A stretch of DNA of 13,770 bases from an uncultured Eubacterium sp. (lineage in GTDB: Bacteria; Bacillota; Clostridia; Peptostreptococcales; Anaerovoracaceae), in assembly GCA_905193765.1 (NCBI GenBank), contig CAJJPZ010000050.1:1-13770 (forward strand), in the 5' to 3' direction. The position numbers were made by a program, and so were the translations under genes. The notes under the pieces were generated by a model. The model saw nothing but the letters and a program-made list of their open reading frames with translations. It was not told the origin of the DNA and ran no database searches. Below, piece after piece: positions 13,191 to 13,770 of this stretch; positions within the stretch are counted from its first letter, which is position 1; every line of letters begins with the position of its first letter.

Positions 13191-13770
13191 TTAGTCTTCG
13201 CAGTCCAGCAGGACTCTTTCTTCTCTGCTGTCGCCTTTGCTCTCGACTATCGTACCGATGATGTCGGCAGTCTCACCTGCAGCTCTCAGAGCCTCAACGA
13301 CGCCTTCCGCATCAGCCTCGTCCACTACCATCATCATGCCTACACCCATATTGAAAGTCGAGAACATTTCTTTTTCCGAAACGTTGCCATGTGTTTTCAT
13401 GTAAAGGAATATCTCAGGGATCTTCCACGAACCGATCTCGATGTCAGCTGCTGTGCCCTCAGGCAGTATCCTCGGTATGTTCTCGTAGAAACCGCCTCCT
13501 GTGATATGCACGATGCCGTTTACGTCGAACTTCGGCAGTACAGCCTCGCAGGCATTGGCGTAGATCTTCGTCGGTCTTATGAGAGCTTCGCCCAGTTCCT
13601 CGTCCAGCTCATCAACGATGTCATTGAGCTTCATGTCCAGCTTGTCGAAGAATATCCTGCGCACCAGCGAATATCCGTTGCTGTGGATTCCCGATGATGC
13701 TATGCCGACGATCTTGTTGCCGGTCTTTATCTTTGCACCTGTTATGATCTTTTTCCTGTCCACGATACCC
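13191..13770 (-). CDS. purM: Phosphoribosylformylglycinamidine cyclo-ligase (AIR synthetase), C-terminal part
   Basis: The visible 192 residues are the C-terminal part of PurM, which usually has about 340-350 residues. The N-terminal ATP-binding half lies beyond the window end. The visible part begins GIVDRKKIITGAKIKTGN, then GIASSGIHSNGYSLVRRIF, then VHITGGGFYENIPRILPEG and FNMGVGMMMVV, all hallmark segments of the PurM C-terminal domain. It closes FGAM to AIR with ATP, two steps after PurN. A GTG at 13763 is only an internal valine codon: the homology runs on upstream of it and there is no ribosome binding site. It is the first visible gene of the pur cluster. Confidence 0.97.
   Translation of the reverse strand, partial: GIVDRKKIITGAKIKTGNKIVGIASSGIHSNGYSLVRRIFFDKLDMKLNDIVDELDEELGEALIRPTKIYANACEAVLPKFDVNGIVHITGGGFYENIPRILPEGTAADIEIGSWKIPEIFLYMKTHGNVSEKEMFSTFNMGVGMMMVVDEADAEGVVEALRAAGETADIIGTIVESKGDSREERVLLDCED

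Noticed and set aside
12282..13697. A 471-codon open frame on the plus strand opposite purN and purM
   Set aside because: It is fully antisense to two well-conserved enzyme genes, its translation is Cys/His/Arg/Leu-rich without domain features, it has no ribosome binding site, and such frames arise from the codon bias of the real genes.

Overview
The window looks like a bacterial chromosome fragment from a Gram-positive anaerobe of the Clostridia type. The evidence is strong AGGAGG-like ribosome binding sites, a Cys-lipoprotein and a secreted protein with SLH-like repeats, a PurF carrying the Fe-S cysteine set known from Bacillus-type enzymes, and mid-range GC. The exact family cannot be read from the sequence. 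I saw no rRNA, tRNA, CRISPR array or intact transposase.

Layout. (1) Bases 1-1664, minus strand: prfA (release factor 1) followed by the start of a threonylcarbamoyl-AMP synthase gene (tsaC/sua5, cut by the window edge). Two near-perfect 62-bp repeats with a GAAA-loop hairpin sit between them. (2) 1665-5230, minus strand: a two-gene unit made of a small lipoprotein and a 931-residue secreted protein. The latter appears to combine an aerolysin/ETX-MTX2-like beta-pore-forming core, a Big2-like Ig domain, a Ser/Gly/Lys linker and C-terminal SLH-like repeats. It ends at a strong intrinsic terminator. (3) 5231-7065, plus strand: a divergent promoter (TTGATA-17-TATAAT) drives a ketopantoate-reductase-family gene that overlaps by ATGA with a small membrane protein of the CrtO-like acyltransferase type. 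(4) 7066-7707: a gene-free stretch holding a 236-bp element bounded by paired, inverted TGTACACA repeats at an exact 30-bp spacing, which looks like the ends of a lost or non-autonomous insertion sequence. (5) 7708-13770, minus strand: purine genes in the order purM (partial), purN, purF-like, purH, purD.

How the genes work together. The pur genes cover the PRA-forming (PurF-like), GAR synthetase (PurD), GAR transformylase (PurN), AIR synthetase (PurM) and final two IMP-forming (PurH) steps. Two features are out of the ordinary. The PurF homologue starts MGG instead of MCG and has lost the other glutaminase motifs, while keeping the PRPP loop and the Fe-S cysteines. In addition, the spacers M-N, N-F and H-D are long (153, 182 and 296 bp) and hairpin-rich, with a textbook terminator between purH and purD, while F-H is tight and apparently translationally coupled.

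The best candidate for something new is the lipoprotein plus pore-former-like secreted protein pair. The PurF paralogue with a dead glutaminase domain and the 236-bp paired-repeat element come next.
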